64,000 bases of DNA from Bacteroidota bacterium (GTDB taxonomy: Bacteria; Bacteroidota; Bacteroidia; Chitinophagales; Chitinophagaceae). A program made the translations under genes and the position numbers. The DNA is taken from contig JAFDXE010000016.1 of assembly GCA_018268085.1 (NCBI GenBank), forward strand, positions 32,791 to 96,790, in the 5' to 3' direction. This document shows positions 1-7,789 of this stretch, piece by piece. How positions within the stretch are numbered: position 1 is the stretch's first letter; every line of letters begins with the position of its first letter. The notes below the pieces were generated by a model that did no database searches, was not told the origin of the DNA, and was given only the letters and a program-made list of their open reading frames with translations.

Positions 1-302
1 AAAAAATAAGCAGCATTGAAAAGATCTTTTCCTTCCACCACATCATTGCGATGCGGAGCGCCAATTAACACAGCAATTCCATCTGCATAATTTTTTATTT
101 CTTCTACAGCCTCGTAGCATTTATCAATAAAATCGCTGAAATACAAAAAATCTCTTGGAGGATAACCACATACACACAGCTCACTGAATACGATTAATTC
201 CCCTCCTTCGTCTTTTGCCTGCTGTATTGCCTTAATTATTTTTTGGGTATTACCTGCAAAGTTGCCGATATGATAATTCTGTTGTGCCAGGAATATTTTC
301 AT
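1..302 (-). CDS. nadE: NAD+ synthase, glutamine-dependent, N-terminal part (partial at window edge)
   Basis: Only the first ~100 codons are present; the gene runs off the left edge. The translation begins MKIFLAQQNYHIGNFAGN and continues with an FSELCVCGYPPRD segment, typical of the nitrilase-type glutaminase domain of glutamine-dependent NAD+ synthetases, with the Glu of FSEL as the expected first member of the Glu-Lys-Cys triad. This domain releases ammonia from glutamine for amidation of deamido-NAD. An in-frame ATG six bases upstream (308) is an alternative start. The gene is divergent from gldB; nadE-gldB proximity is also known in Flavobacterium johnsoniae. The synthetase domain is outside the window, so the assignment rests on the N-terminus. 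Confidence 0.85.
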   Translation of the reverse strand, partial: MKIFLAQQNYHIGNFAGNTQKIIKAIQQAKDEGGELIVFSELCVCGYPPRDFLYFSDFIDKCYEAVEEIKNYADGIAVLIGAPHRNDVVEGKDLFNAAYF

Positions 303-353
303 GCTCATGCTGTTCAATTAACTTTATTATTATCTATAAAAGCTTTTCTTTTG

Positions 354-361
354 CAAAGTTA
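354..361 (-). promoter_or_regulatory. Candidate -7 box (TAacTTTG) for nadE
   Basis: The minus strand reads TAACTTTG, matching the Bacteroidota -7 consensus TAnnTTTG about 45 bases before the nadE start. No clear TTG element lies at the usual -33 distance, so this is tentative. It sits in the short nadE-gldB divergent spacer. Confidence 0.35.
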
Positions 362-372
362 AATTATAAATT

Positions 373-1380
373 ATGCGCCTGATCATTGGTTTGCTGCTGA
401 TAGTTTCCATTGTTTCCTGCAACGATAAAAAAGTTCCGGATGTATCTCATATAAAAATTGAGATAAGCAGTAAACATTTTGAAAAAGATCTTTTTGCACT
501 CGATACCAATCAACTTGGTACACCGCTTCATCAACTCATTTCAAAGTATCCTTCCTTTGGCGGATTATTTATGTCCACCATTTTAGTTGCCGATCCACGC
601 TGGTCTGAAGATACGGTAACGGCTTATGTAAAAAATTTTATTTCATCTTACAGGCCCGTATATGATACCAGCCAGGTTGTTTTCAAAGATTTTACTCCTT
701 ACGAAAATGAAATAAAAAAAGCATTGCAGTACCTGCATTATTATTTCCCTCAATACAAATTACCACACTATATCATTACGTATATCGGCCCCATGGATGG
801 TTATGGCGACCTGATCATTGATGATGCCATTGTGGTAGGGCTGCATACACATCTCGGTAAAAATTATTCTGCTTATCGTTCGGCCTGGGTACAGGAAACA
901 TATCCTGCTTATCTCACACAGCGGTTTGAACCGTCATACATTTCTGTAAACAGTATGAAGAATATTGTACTGGATATGTATCCGGAAAAAAATGACGATA
1001 AATCACTGGTAGTGCAAATGGTAGAAAAAGGAAAACGTTTGTACATGCTCAATGCCATTCTCCCGGATAAAGAAGAATATAAACTGATTGGATATACCGA
1101 AAAACAATTGAAGGATTGTTATGCAGGCGAGGGGCAGATCTGGGATTTGTTTATTCAAAATAACCTTTTGCAAACGCTCGACAATAACATTATCAAAAAC
1201 TATGTTTCCGAAGGACCAAAAACGCAGGAGTTGGGAGATGGATCTCCCGGAAACATCGGGTCATTTGCCGGATGGCAGATTGTAAAAAAGTATATGGCGA
1301 AAAATCCTGCAACTACATTACCCCAGTTAATGGCTCTAGATGCTGAAAAAATATTTTCCGAAGCAAAATACAAACCCTGA
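373..1380 (+). CDS. gldB: Gliding motility lipoprotein GldB
   Basis: The 335-residue product starts with a lipoprotein signal (MRLIIGLLLIVSIVSC) with the lipidated Cys at residue 16. The body resembles GldB, an essential gliding protein of Bacteroidota with no recognised catalytic motif: a conserved aromatic-rich N-terminal third, a YPSFGGLFM segment, and a C-terminal PGNIGSFAGWQIVKKYM stretch that recalls metallopeptidase-like gliding lipoproteins. It is expected to be membrane-anchored. No gldC gene follows. The gene is divergent from nadE, and its stop codon abuts the stop codon of the convergent desaturase gene with no spacer. The other gliding genes lie 11 kb away. Confidence 0.85.
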   Translation: MRLIIGLLLIVSIVSCNDKKVPDVSHIKIEISSKHFEKDLFALDTNQLGTPLHQLISKYPSFGGLFMSTILVADPRWSEDTVTAYVKNFISSYRPVYDTSQVVFKDFTPYENEIKKALQYLHYYFPQYKLPHYIITYIGPMDGYGDLIIDDAIVVGLHTHLGKNYSAYRSAWVQETYPAYLTQRFEPSYISVNSMKNIVLDMYPEKNDDKSLVVQMVEKGKRLYMLNAILPDKEEYKLIGYTEKQLKDCYAGEGQIWDLFIQNNLLQTLDNNIIKNYVSEGPKTQELGDGSPGNIGSFAGWQIVKKYMAKNPATTLPQLMALDAEKIFSEAKYKP

Positions 1381-2487
1381 TTAAGCTGCCTGTGCCCTTA
1401 ATGTAACCTCGGCTGGTCTTTTACCCAATTGCTTCATTACCCTGAAATGAGAAGCGAGCGCTCCAATAAATGTTGGGTTATGATAATATGGAAGATTAAA
1501 TTCTTTGCATTTTTCCTGTACAATTTTACTGATAGCAGGATAGTGAACATGACTCACTCTTGGGAAAAGGTGATGTTCGATCTGGAAGTTCAATCCGCCA
1601 ACAAACCACGAAATAACTTTATTATCCATTGCAAAATTAGCCGTGGTTTTTATCTGGTGTATTGCCCAGGCTGTTTCAAGATGTTTGGTATGATCTAAGG
1701 GAATGTATTCAAATTCTGTATCCTCTACCACATGTGCCAATTGAAATACAAACGAAAGGGTTAGACCCATTGTAGCATTTAAAACAAAATAACCTATAAG
1801 CCATCCCGACCAGCCCCAAACCATTACCGGTACAACGATATAGGTAACGACATAATACACTTTCGTAAGCCAGAAAATGAGGTGATTTTTAAAAGTCATT
1901 TTCCAGGCAGTGGTTGTATAAATTCTATGGGTAAAATACTTTGTAAAATCCATGATAAACACCCAAAAAATCGGCGATAAGGAATAGACAAAAGAAAGAT
2001 AAAGGTGTTGTACTTTGTGAGCCGGAACCCATTTTTGAGATTCACACTGGCGGATAACCGGACTTTTGGCAATATCATCGTCCAAACCATCAACGTTGGT
2101 GTAGGTATGGTGAATGATGTTATGTTTCTGTTTCCAGAAAAATGAACTTGCACCCAGGCCATTCAACGTGATCAATCCCAGGAAATCATTCAGTTTTTGA
2201 TTGGTGCTGTAACTTCCATGATTGGCATCATGCATAATGGCAAAACCGATAGAAGCCAAATTAAACCCCAATACACAACATAGCAGGATAGCAATGGCCG
2301 GATGCATGGGTACCAGCATCAAAGAAAAATAGATGGCCAGGGCTGAAGTAATAAGAATGATGGATTTGCTGAATAGTCTCCAATCGCCGGTTTTTCGAAT
2401 CTTGTTTTGCTCAAAATAGGCGTCAACACTTGCTTTTAAGCTCTCGTAAAACCTGTTGTCTTTATTGTTGAATGTTACTTTAGTCAT
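1381..2487 (-). CDS. Membrane fatty acid desaturase (acyl-CoA/linoleoyl-CoA type)
   Basis: A 368-residue integral membrane di-iron desaturase. All three histidine boxes are visible: HDANH (residues 86-90), HNIIHH (122-127) and QIEHH near residue 303. Hydrophobic stretches at about 43-82 and 170-250 are the membrane hairpins. The third box beginning with Gln is typical of front-end (delta-5/delta-6-like) acyl desaturases, but no cytochrome b5 domain is fused, so a separate electron donor is needed. It introduces a double bond into membrane acyl chains; the substrate cannot be read from the sequence. It converges on gldB with zero spacing. Confidence 0.85.
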   Translation of the reverse strand: MTKVTFNNKDNRFYESLKASVDAYFEQNKIRKTGDWRLFSKSIILITSALAIYFSLMLVPMHPAIAILLCCVLGFNLASIGFAIMHDANHGSYSTNQKLNDFLGLITLNGLGASSFFWKQKHNIIHHTYTNVDGLDDDIAKSPVIRQCESQKWVPAHKVQHLYLSFVYSLSPIFWVFIMDFTKYFTHRIYTTTAWKMTFKNHLIFWLTKVYYVVTYIVVPVMVWGWSGWLIGYFVLNATMGLTLSFVFQLAHVVEDTEFEYIPLDHTKHLETAWAIHQIKTTANFAMDNKVISWFVGGLNFQIEHHLFPRVSHVHYPAISKIVQEKCKEFNLPYYHNPTFIGALASHFRVMKQLGKRPAEVTLRAQAA

Positions 2488-2501
2488 ATCGAAACTAGGC
2501 T

Positions 2502-2519
2502 AATGAATATTTATTCATT
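2502..2519. promoter_or_regulatory. Inverted repeat upstream of the desaturase gene (possible operator)
   Basis: An 8-bp perfect inverted repeat AATGAATA-TT-TATTCATT lies 14 bases before the desaturase start codon. Its size and position would suit a dimeric repressor, but no regulator gene is adjacent. The region is very AT-rich, so chance is possible. Confidence 0.3.
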
Positions 2520-2619
2520 GCGCTTTTTTAATTAAACAAATTTCAAAAGAAACTACACTTAAAGAATGATAATTCAGACGAACAGGGGGTAAAATTACAA
2601 CAAAAATTTTGTAGAAAAA

Positions 2620-3006
2620 TTAATTCATTTTAAAGGGTGCATGCATTTCAAAAGAGGGAATCGCTACGTTAAAAGTTTTTCTGTTGTTTTGATTTTCCAA
2701 CAGGTAAGTTCCCTGCATTTTTCCAATTTCTGATCTCAGGTTGCAACCGCTGATATACTGGTAAGAAGCACCCGGTGCAATGATAGGCTGAATACCCACC
2801 ACACCTTCTCCTTCCACTTCACGAAGACTTCCATTGCTATCATAAATATGCCAGTGCCTGCGTAAAAGTTTTACAGAAAACTCATTGTTGTTTTCTATAG
2901 TGATCTTATACGCAAACATAAATTCGCTATTAACAGGATTGCTGTATTCTGCCTGGTAATACGTTTCAACAATTATCTTAACTCCTCCCGATATCTTTGA
3001 ATTCAT
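2620..3006 (-). CDS. apaG: ApaG-domain protein
   Basis: A 128-residue stand-alone ApaG domain, the normal length for the family. Recognisable segments are the YxIxIEN strand, the RRHWHIYDSNG core, VVGxQPIIAPGxSYQYxSG, and a C-terminal motif ending in IPSFEMHAPF. ApaG is a fibronectin-III-like beta-sandwich linked to Co2+/Mg2+ resistance and Ap4A levels in enterobacteria; its exact biochemical role is unsettled. It is probably cytoplasmic, as no signal peptide is present. The nearest same-strand gene upstream is the SUI1 factor, 151 bases away. Confidence 0.9.
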   Translation of the reverse strand: MNSKISGGVKIIVETYYQAEYSNPVNSEFMFAYKITIENNNEFSVKLLRRHWHIYDSNGSLREVEGEGVVGIQPIIAPGASYQYISGCNLRSEIGKMQGTYLLENQNNRKTFNVAIPSFEMHAPFKMN

Positions 3007-3157
3007 GATAAAGACATTTGCTGTAAGATAGTAATTAAATTATTTTCCTGCCCATAAATTTACACATTGACGGAAGATTGTAAAAACGGCCTGGCTACAT
3101 AGTAAAAAAAAGATATAACCGTGACAAATCAACCCGGGTTATCACATCAACTTACGT

Positions 3158-3499
3158 TCAGCTCTTTTTTACATTAGTAAATCCGTTCTTTAAAAACCAC
3201 TGGAGCAATTTATCCCTGTTATCGCCCTGAACAAGAATCTCTCCGTCTTTTACCGAACCGCCGGTTCCGCAATATGCTTTTAATTTCTTACCAAGCGCCT
3301 CCTGGTCGGCTGTTGTGCCTACAAATCCTTCAACCAACGTAACGGCTTTGCCGCCCCTGTGTTTTGTATCCAGCCTTAACCTCAGTTTTTGTTTAGATGG
3401 CTCCAGGGTTGTTAATTGTTCCGCTTCTTCAAATTCAGGTTTATACGCAGGGTCTGTTGAATATACAATGCCCGATAATGGAATTTTATTTTTAGACAT
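3158..3499 (-). CDS. SUI1/YciH-family translation factor
   Basis: A 113-residue protein whose C-terminal ~75 residues form a SUI1 (eIF1) domain: LRLRLDTKHRGGKAVTLVEG, then a YCGTGGSVKDGEILVQGD segment, then a helix with WFLKNGF. The bacterial homologue YciH is thought to act in the cytoplasm at the ribosome as a fidelity or stress factor in initiation. The N-terminal ~35 residues are a charged, probably flexible tail. It lies 37 bases downstream of nadC on the same strand and may be co-transcribed with it. Confidence 0.88.
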   Translation of the reverse strand: MSKNKIPLSGIVYSTDPAYKPEFEEAEQLTTLEPSKQKLRLRLDTKHRGGKAVTLVEGFVGTTADQEALGKKLKAYCGTGGSVKDGEILVQGDNRDKLLQWFLKNGFTNVKKS

Positions 3500-3536
3500 A
3501 GATGTAAGAATTCAGGTGTAGGTTTCTTTTACGAGT

Positions 3537-4388
3537 TTATACAATCACAGCTTTCAAGCTCAGGTCTAAACTTTTTGCCTGGTGAATAATTGCGCCGCTT
3601 GAAATAAAATCAACACCGGTGGCAGCATACAATTCTAAATTATCGAGGTTGATACCGCCACTTGCTTCTGTTTCATAACGGCCAGCAATAACCGCCAACG
3701 CTTCAGTTATCATGCCCGGTGTAAAATTATCCAGCATAATACGATCTACCTTTCCCGTTTCCATTACGCTTTTAACATCATCAAGGCTCCTGGTTTCTAC
3801 TTCAATTTTTAAACCGGGTTTATGTTGTTGAACATAAGCATAGGCTTTGTTAATCGCATTTTCAATGCCGCCGCAATAATCTATATGGTTGTCTTTAAGC
3901 ATAATCATATCATACAAACCAAAACGATGGTTGTATCCTCCGCCGATCTTAACCGCTTCTTTTTCCAGGAGACGAAAACCCGGTGTTGTTTTGCGGGTAT
4001 CGAGCAGGCGTGTTGAATAACCGGCAAGTTTTGAAACATACGCATTTGTTAGCGTAGCGATACCGCTCATGCGCTGCATACAATTAAGTACCAGTCTTTC
4101 ACATTGTAAAATCGTATGTACTTTAGCTTCTACTTCAAAGGCGATGTCGCCGGGCTTCATGAATTCGCCATCTTTCATATACCGGTTAAATACAATGTCA
4201 GGCTGCATAAACCGGAAAATGGCTTCACCTACTGATACACCGGCGAGTATTCCTTCCTGTTTAATCTTTAAAATTGCTTTTCCCTTTGCGTTTTTGTCGA
4301 TGCAGGATAAAGTAGAATGATCACCATCACCAATATCTTCTGCCAGTGCATTTTTAATTAGATTGTTCAACTGCTCAGTATAATTCAT
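3537..4388 (-). CDS. nadC: Nicotinate-nucleotide pyrophosphorylase (carboxylating)
   Basis: Quinolinate phosphoribosyltransferase, which converts quinolinate and PRPP to nicotinate mononucleotide, CO2 and PPi in de novo NAD synthesis. Conserved features include the N-terminal AEDIGDGDHST, the LLDTRKTTPGFR active-site segment, GGGYNHRFGLYDMIMLKDNH and a C-terminal SGGINLDNL phosphate-binding loop. I place the start at the ATG giving MNYTEQL (283 residues). The 12-codon longer reading frame would run through the intrinsic terminator of the preceding gene. It forms a natural pair with nadE, 3 kb away. Confidence 0.93.
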   Translation of the reverse strand: MNYTEQLNNLIKNALAEDIGDGDHSTLSCIDKNAKGKAILKIKQEGILAGVSVGEAIFRFMQPDIVFNRYMKDGEFMKPGDIAFEVEAKVHTILQCERLVLNCMQRMSGIATLTNAYVSKLAGYSTRLLDTRKTTPGFRLLEKEAVKIGGGYNHRFGLYDMIMLKDNHIDYCGGIENAINKAYAYVQQHKPGLKIEVETRSLDDVKSVMETGKVDRIMLDNFTPGMITEALAVIAGRYETEASGGINLDNLELYAATGVDFISSGAIIHQAKSLDLSLKAVIV

Positions 4389-4425
4389 AACGACAAAACT
4401 ACGCATAACATCAACGCATGCCAAT

Positions 4426-4447
4426 AAAAAAGCTCCCTATCGGGAGC
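4426..4447 (-). terminator. Rho-independent terminator of the DUF4783 gene
   Basis: The minus strand forms a 6-bp GC-rich stem (GCTCCC / GGGAGC) with a 4-base loop, followed by a run of six T. It lies 38 bases beyond the DUF4783 stop and just before the nadC start, so nadC needs its own promoter or readthrough. Confidence 0.75.
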
Positions 4448-4484
4448 CTCTGTTCATTATTATTTCTTTATAGATTAACTGTAG

Positions 4485-4865
4485 TTATTTGCTTTCAAAC
4501 CTGATCTCCTGCACCATCTGCCTGTCTCCTTTTTGCTTCATAAATACGGTGGTTCTATAAGTACCGTTAGCGGTAACCAGCGTTCCAATGCAATATTGAG
4601 ATCCGGCATTCTCGCCCTTATGTATCACTTCAAAACTTTTCACCGGTGCATTGCTGAAAAAATCTTTCAGGATCATTTCACCCTGGCTTTTACTGTAACT
4701 ATTACTTTTATCGGGAAGCGTTATTTCAACCGTATTGTCGAAATATTTGGCGATCTGTGAAGCATTACCTGCTTTCAAAGCCGTGATGATTTCATCAATG
4801 CTTCCGGTAACACTAAAGGATGTTAACAAGAGGGATGCGGCAATTAATGTAAAAAAATGTTTCAT
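4485..4865 (-). CDS. DUF4783 family exported protein
   Basis: A 126-residue protein with an N-terminal signal peptide (MKHFFTLIAASLLLTSFSV) and a small alpha+beta domain resembling NTF2-like folds: a helical start (IDEIITALKAGNASQIAKYF), the NSYSKSQGEMILKDFF segment, and strands ending in QEIRFESK. DUF4783 is a Bacteroidota family of unknown function often found beside nadC, as here. It probably acts in the periplasm. No catalytic residues can be recognised. The gene is followed by its own terminator. Confidence 0.82.
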   Translation of the reverse strand: MKHFFTLIAASLLLTSFSVTGSIDEIITALKAGNASQIAKYFDNTVEITLPDKSNSYSKSQGEMILKDFFSNAPVKSFEVIHKGENAGSQYCIGTLVTANGTYRTTVFMKQKGDRQMVQEIRFESK

Positions 4866-4998
4866 AAAGAAAAATTTTACGCTGCTGTTAGTCTAAAAAC
4901 GTGCCAACACTTATAAAATTGCCGGTTCCTGCTATTATTTCTGGTTTACAGCATACAATAAACGCAACTGTTTAACAGCAAATATTTAGCTTTACAAA

Positions 4999-6513
4999 AT
5001 GGAAAATAAGAAAATAATTTTAATAATTATGGATGGCTGGGGACTTGGAAAAGAAAAATCGAGTGATGCAATTCAACATGCCAATACGCCATTTGTAAGT
5101 TCTTTATATAGCAAATATCCTAATACAACACTGGTAACCTGTGGTGAGGCGGTAGGATTACCAGCCGGACAAATGGGAAACAGTGAAGTGGGGCATCTTA
5201 ACCTGGGTGCCGGAAGAATAGTGTACCAGGAACTGGAACGTATCAATGTATCTATCCGGAACAACGAGTTCCAACATAATAAGGCAATACTGGACGCTAT
5301 CAGCTATGCAAAACAAAACAACAAAACACTGCACCTGGCCGGATTGGTAAGCGATGGCGGTGTTCATTCACATATTAATCACCTCAAAGCAATCCTATCT
5401 ACCTGTGCTGCAAACGGACTCACAAACGTGTTGGTGCATGCATTTACCGATGGCCGTGATACGGATCCGAAATCGGGAATTGGTTTTATTAAAGAATTAA
5501 TAGAGCATATAAAAATTTCTACCGGGGAAATTGCCACTATTACCGGCCGTTATTATGCCATGGACAGGGATAAGCGCTGGGAAAGAGTAAAAATTGCCTA
5601 TGATGCAATGACGAAAGGTACAGGTACAAAAACCAGCAACCTTATTCAGTCAATGGAAGCATCGTACCTTGCTAATGTTACAGATGAATTCATACAACCG
5701 CTGATCAACGGCAATCTTCCCAAAACAACTATTGAAAACGGCGATGCGGTTATATGTTTTAATTTCAGAACCGACCGCTGCAGGGAAATTACAGAAGTAC
5801 TTACGCAAACGGATATGCCCGAATTTGACATGCACAAACTGAACCTGCATTATACCACCATGACGATCTACGATCAGCGATTTAAAAATGTGCATACCGT
5901 TTTTGAAAATGATGATCTCACTAACACGCTGGGTGAAATATTATCGCTGCATGGAAAGACACAGTTACGCATAGCCGAAACTGAAAAATATCCGCATGTA
6001 AGCTTTTTCTTCAGTGGTGGAAGAGAAAAACCATTTGAAGGAGAAGAACGGATCATGATCCCTTCACCTAAAGTAGCCACTTACGATTTACAACCAGAGA
6101 TGAGTGCTAATGAAGTTACCAGAGCAGTTGTTGAATCGATCAATAACAAACAACCGGATTTTATCTGCCTCAATTTTGCGAACGCAGATATGGTGGGCCA
6201 TACCGGCGTTTGGAATGCAGTAATTAAAGCGGTGGAAACTGTTGATAGCTGTGTAGAAAAAGTAGTTACGGCTGCCCTGGCAAAAGATTATGCAATATTT
6301 CTAACTGCTGATCATGGAAACGCCGATTATGAGATCAATGAAGACGGCACCCCCAATACAGCGCACACATTGAACCCTGTTCCGTTTTTCATCATCGACA
6401 ACACATGGAAAGGAAATGTTAAGCCCGGGAAACTGGGTGATATTGCACCAACTATTTTAACCATGATGAACATTCCCGTTCCGCCAACTATGACAGGAAA
6501 CATTTTAATTTAA
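4999..6513 (+). CDS. gpmI: 2,3-bisphosphoglycerate-independent phosphoglycerate mutase
   Basis: A 504-residue cytoplasmic glycolytic enzyme interconverting 3- and 2-phosphoglycerate with two Mn2+ ions. It has the alkaline-phosphatase-superfamily start IIMDGWG with metal ligand Asp12, the phosphorylated Ser62 in GNSEVGH, the HAFTDGRDTDP segment, and the C-terminal metal-binding blocks NFANADMVGHTG and LTADHGNAD. The length is normal (about 505-515). The start is the first ATG; an imperfect TAgcTTTA box lies just upstream. The gene is followed after only two bases by the haem-binding protein gene, suggesting co-transcription. Confidence 0.95.
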   Translation: MENKKIILIIMDGWGLGKEKSSDAIQHANTPFVSSLYSKYPNTTLVTCGEAVGLPAGQMGNSEVGHLNLGAGRIVYQELERINVSIRNNEFQHNKAILDAISYAKQNNKTLHLAGLVSDGGVHSHINHLKAILSTCAANGLTNVLVHAFTDGRDTDPKSGIGFIKELIEHIKISTGEIATITGRYYAMDRDKRWERVKIAYDAMTKGTGTKTSNLIQSMEASYLANVTDEFIQPLINGNLPKTTIENGDAVICFNFRTDRCREITEVLTQTDMPEFDMHKLNLHYTTMTIYDQRFKNVHTVFENDDLTNTLGEILSLHGKTQLRIAETEKYPHVSFFFSGGREKPFEGEERIMIPSPKVATYDLQPEMSANEVTRAVVESINNKQPDFICLNFANADMVGHTGVWNAVIKAVETVDSCVEKVVTAALAKDYAIFLTADHGNADYEINEDGTPNTAHTLNPVPFFIIDNTWKGNVKPGKLGDIAPTILTMMNIPVPPTMTGNILI

Positions 6514-6515
6514 AT

Positions 6516-7013
6516 ATGAAAAAGATTGTAAAGTACATCCTTGTAACACTGCTGATACTTTTTGTGTTGGTTCAGTTTTATCCCAGAAACAACAACAACA
6601 ATTCAACTGCAATAACGCAAACTGATATAAGCAATGTACACCACGTGCCGGAACAGGTAATGCAGGTATTAAAAACGAGTTGTTATGATTGTCATAGTAA
6701 CCACACTACCTATCCGTGGTATGCGCAGGTTCAGCCGGTATCCATGTGGCTCGGACATCATGTAGATGAAGGGAAAGATGAATTGAATTTTTCTGAATTC
6801 GGCCAGTATAACTTACGAAGACAATACCGTAAACTGGAAGAGATAAACGAACAGGTAAAATCCGGTGAAATGCCGCTGGATTCCTATACCTGGATTCATC
6901 GTGATGCCCGTCTCTCTGAAGCTCAGCGATTACTGGTAGCTGACTGGGTATCGGTATTAAGGGATAGTATGCAGGCGAATTACCCGCCCGATAGTTTGCG
7001 CAGAAAAAAATAA
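6516..7013 (+). CDS. Haem-binding (cytochrome c-type) membrane-anchored protein
   Basis: A 165-residue protein with an N-terminal membrane anchor (residues 4-22) and a single c-type haem motif C56-YD-C59-H60, followed by SNHTTYPWYAQVQP and GHHVDEGKDELNFSEF. This matches the haem-binding domain family common in Bacteroidota. It should sit on the periplasmic face with covalently attached haem, probably as an electron carrier or sensor. The start is two bases after gpmI. No redox partner gene lies nearby, so its role is not clear from context. Confidence 0.8.
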   Translation: MKKIVKYILVTLLILFVLVQFYPRNNNNNSTAITQTDISNVHHVPEQVMQVLKTSCYDCHSNHTTYPWYAQVQPVSMWLGHHVDEGKDELNFSEFGQYNLRRQYRKLEEINEQVKSGEMPLDSYTWIHRDARLSEAQRLLVADWVSVLRDSMQANYPPDSLRRKK

Positions 7014-7144
7014 ATATCAGGTTTTATTGTAATAGGCGCTTACCATTCATACCTGCTCTTGTCAAAAATGAGTCTTTTTTAAGGTGCAAGCAGCATCTGT
7101 ACTTCAAATTTGTCTATATTTATACGGTACAAAACCCTTCTATT

Positions 7145-7726
7145 ATGACCGAAGAGCAAATGCTTGCCGGAAGTATTAAAAACAATGCTGCTGCACAGGA
7201 GGCACTGTATAATAGATTCAGCCCCCGTATGCTGGGTGTTTGTTACCGTTTTGCGAAAAACCGTGAAGATGCGGAGGATATGCTGCAGGACGGATTTATC
7301 AAAGTATTCACCCAATTGCATCAATACAGAAACGAGGGTGCCCTGGAAGGCTGGATCAGGAGAATCATTGTTCATACCTGCATTAATATCCTTAAAAAGA
7401 ATAAGAAGTTCTCTGATAGTGTTGACATCATTCATGCAAACAGCATCCAGGTTAAGGAGGATATGATCCCTTCGATCATGCAGGCCAAGCAGGTTGTGGA
7501 ATGCATTCGCCTATTGCCGCTCGGGTACAGAACAGTATTAAACCTGTATGCTATTGAAGGCTATTCACATAAAGAAATTGCGCAGATGCTTGAAATAGAA
7601 GAAAGCACCAGCAGAAGCCAGTACACCCGGGCTAAAGCGATGCTGGAAGATGTACTGATTAAAAAGAAAATAATATTGAAACCAAAGGCGAGAATAACTT
7701 TCGGAAAAGCTATATCGCCGCTATAA
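7145..7726 (+). CDS. RNA polymerase sigma-70 factor, ECF subfamily
   Basis: A 193-residue ECF sigma factor. Region 2 covers about residues 22-90 (YNRFSPRMLGVCYRFAKN, then EDAEDMLQDGFIKVF and GWIRRIIVHTCIN). Region 4 covers about 118-172 (RLLPLGYRTVLNLYAIEGY, then SHKEIAQMLEIEESTSRSQ as the helix-turn-helix). A ~20-residue basic tail follows. It directs RNA polymerase to a dedicated promoter set. A membrane protein with a short cytoplasmic head lies 63 bases downstream and is a reasonable candidate anti-sigma partner. Confidence 0.92.
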   Translation: MTEEQMLAGSIKNNAAAQEALYNRFSPRMLGVCYRFAKNREDAEDMLQDGFIKVFTQLHQYRNEGALEGWIRRIIVHTCINILKKNKKFSDSVDIIHANSIQVKEDMIPSIMQAKQVVECIRLLPLGYRTVLNLYAIEGYSHKEIAQMLEIEESTSRSQYTRAKAMLEDVLIKKKIILKPKARITFGKAISPL

Positions 7727-7789
7727 AATAAATAGAAGAGAAAAAACGCTTTTGTAAACTACCAGCTAACTAAAGGCTTTTGTGAAACG

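Noticed and set aside
4389..4424. Longer nadC start
   Set aside because: The extra 12 codons overlap the terminator of the DUF4783 gene, and the conserved protein begins at the ATG at 4388.
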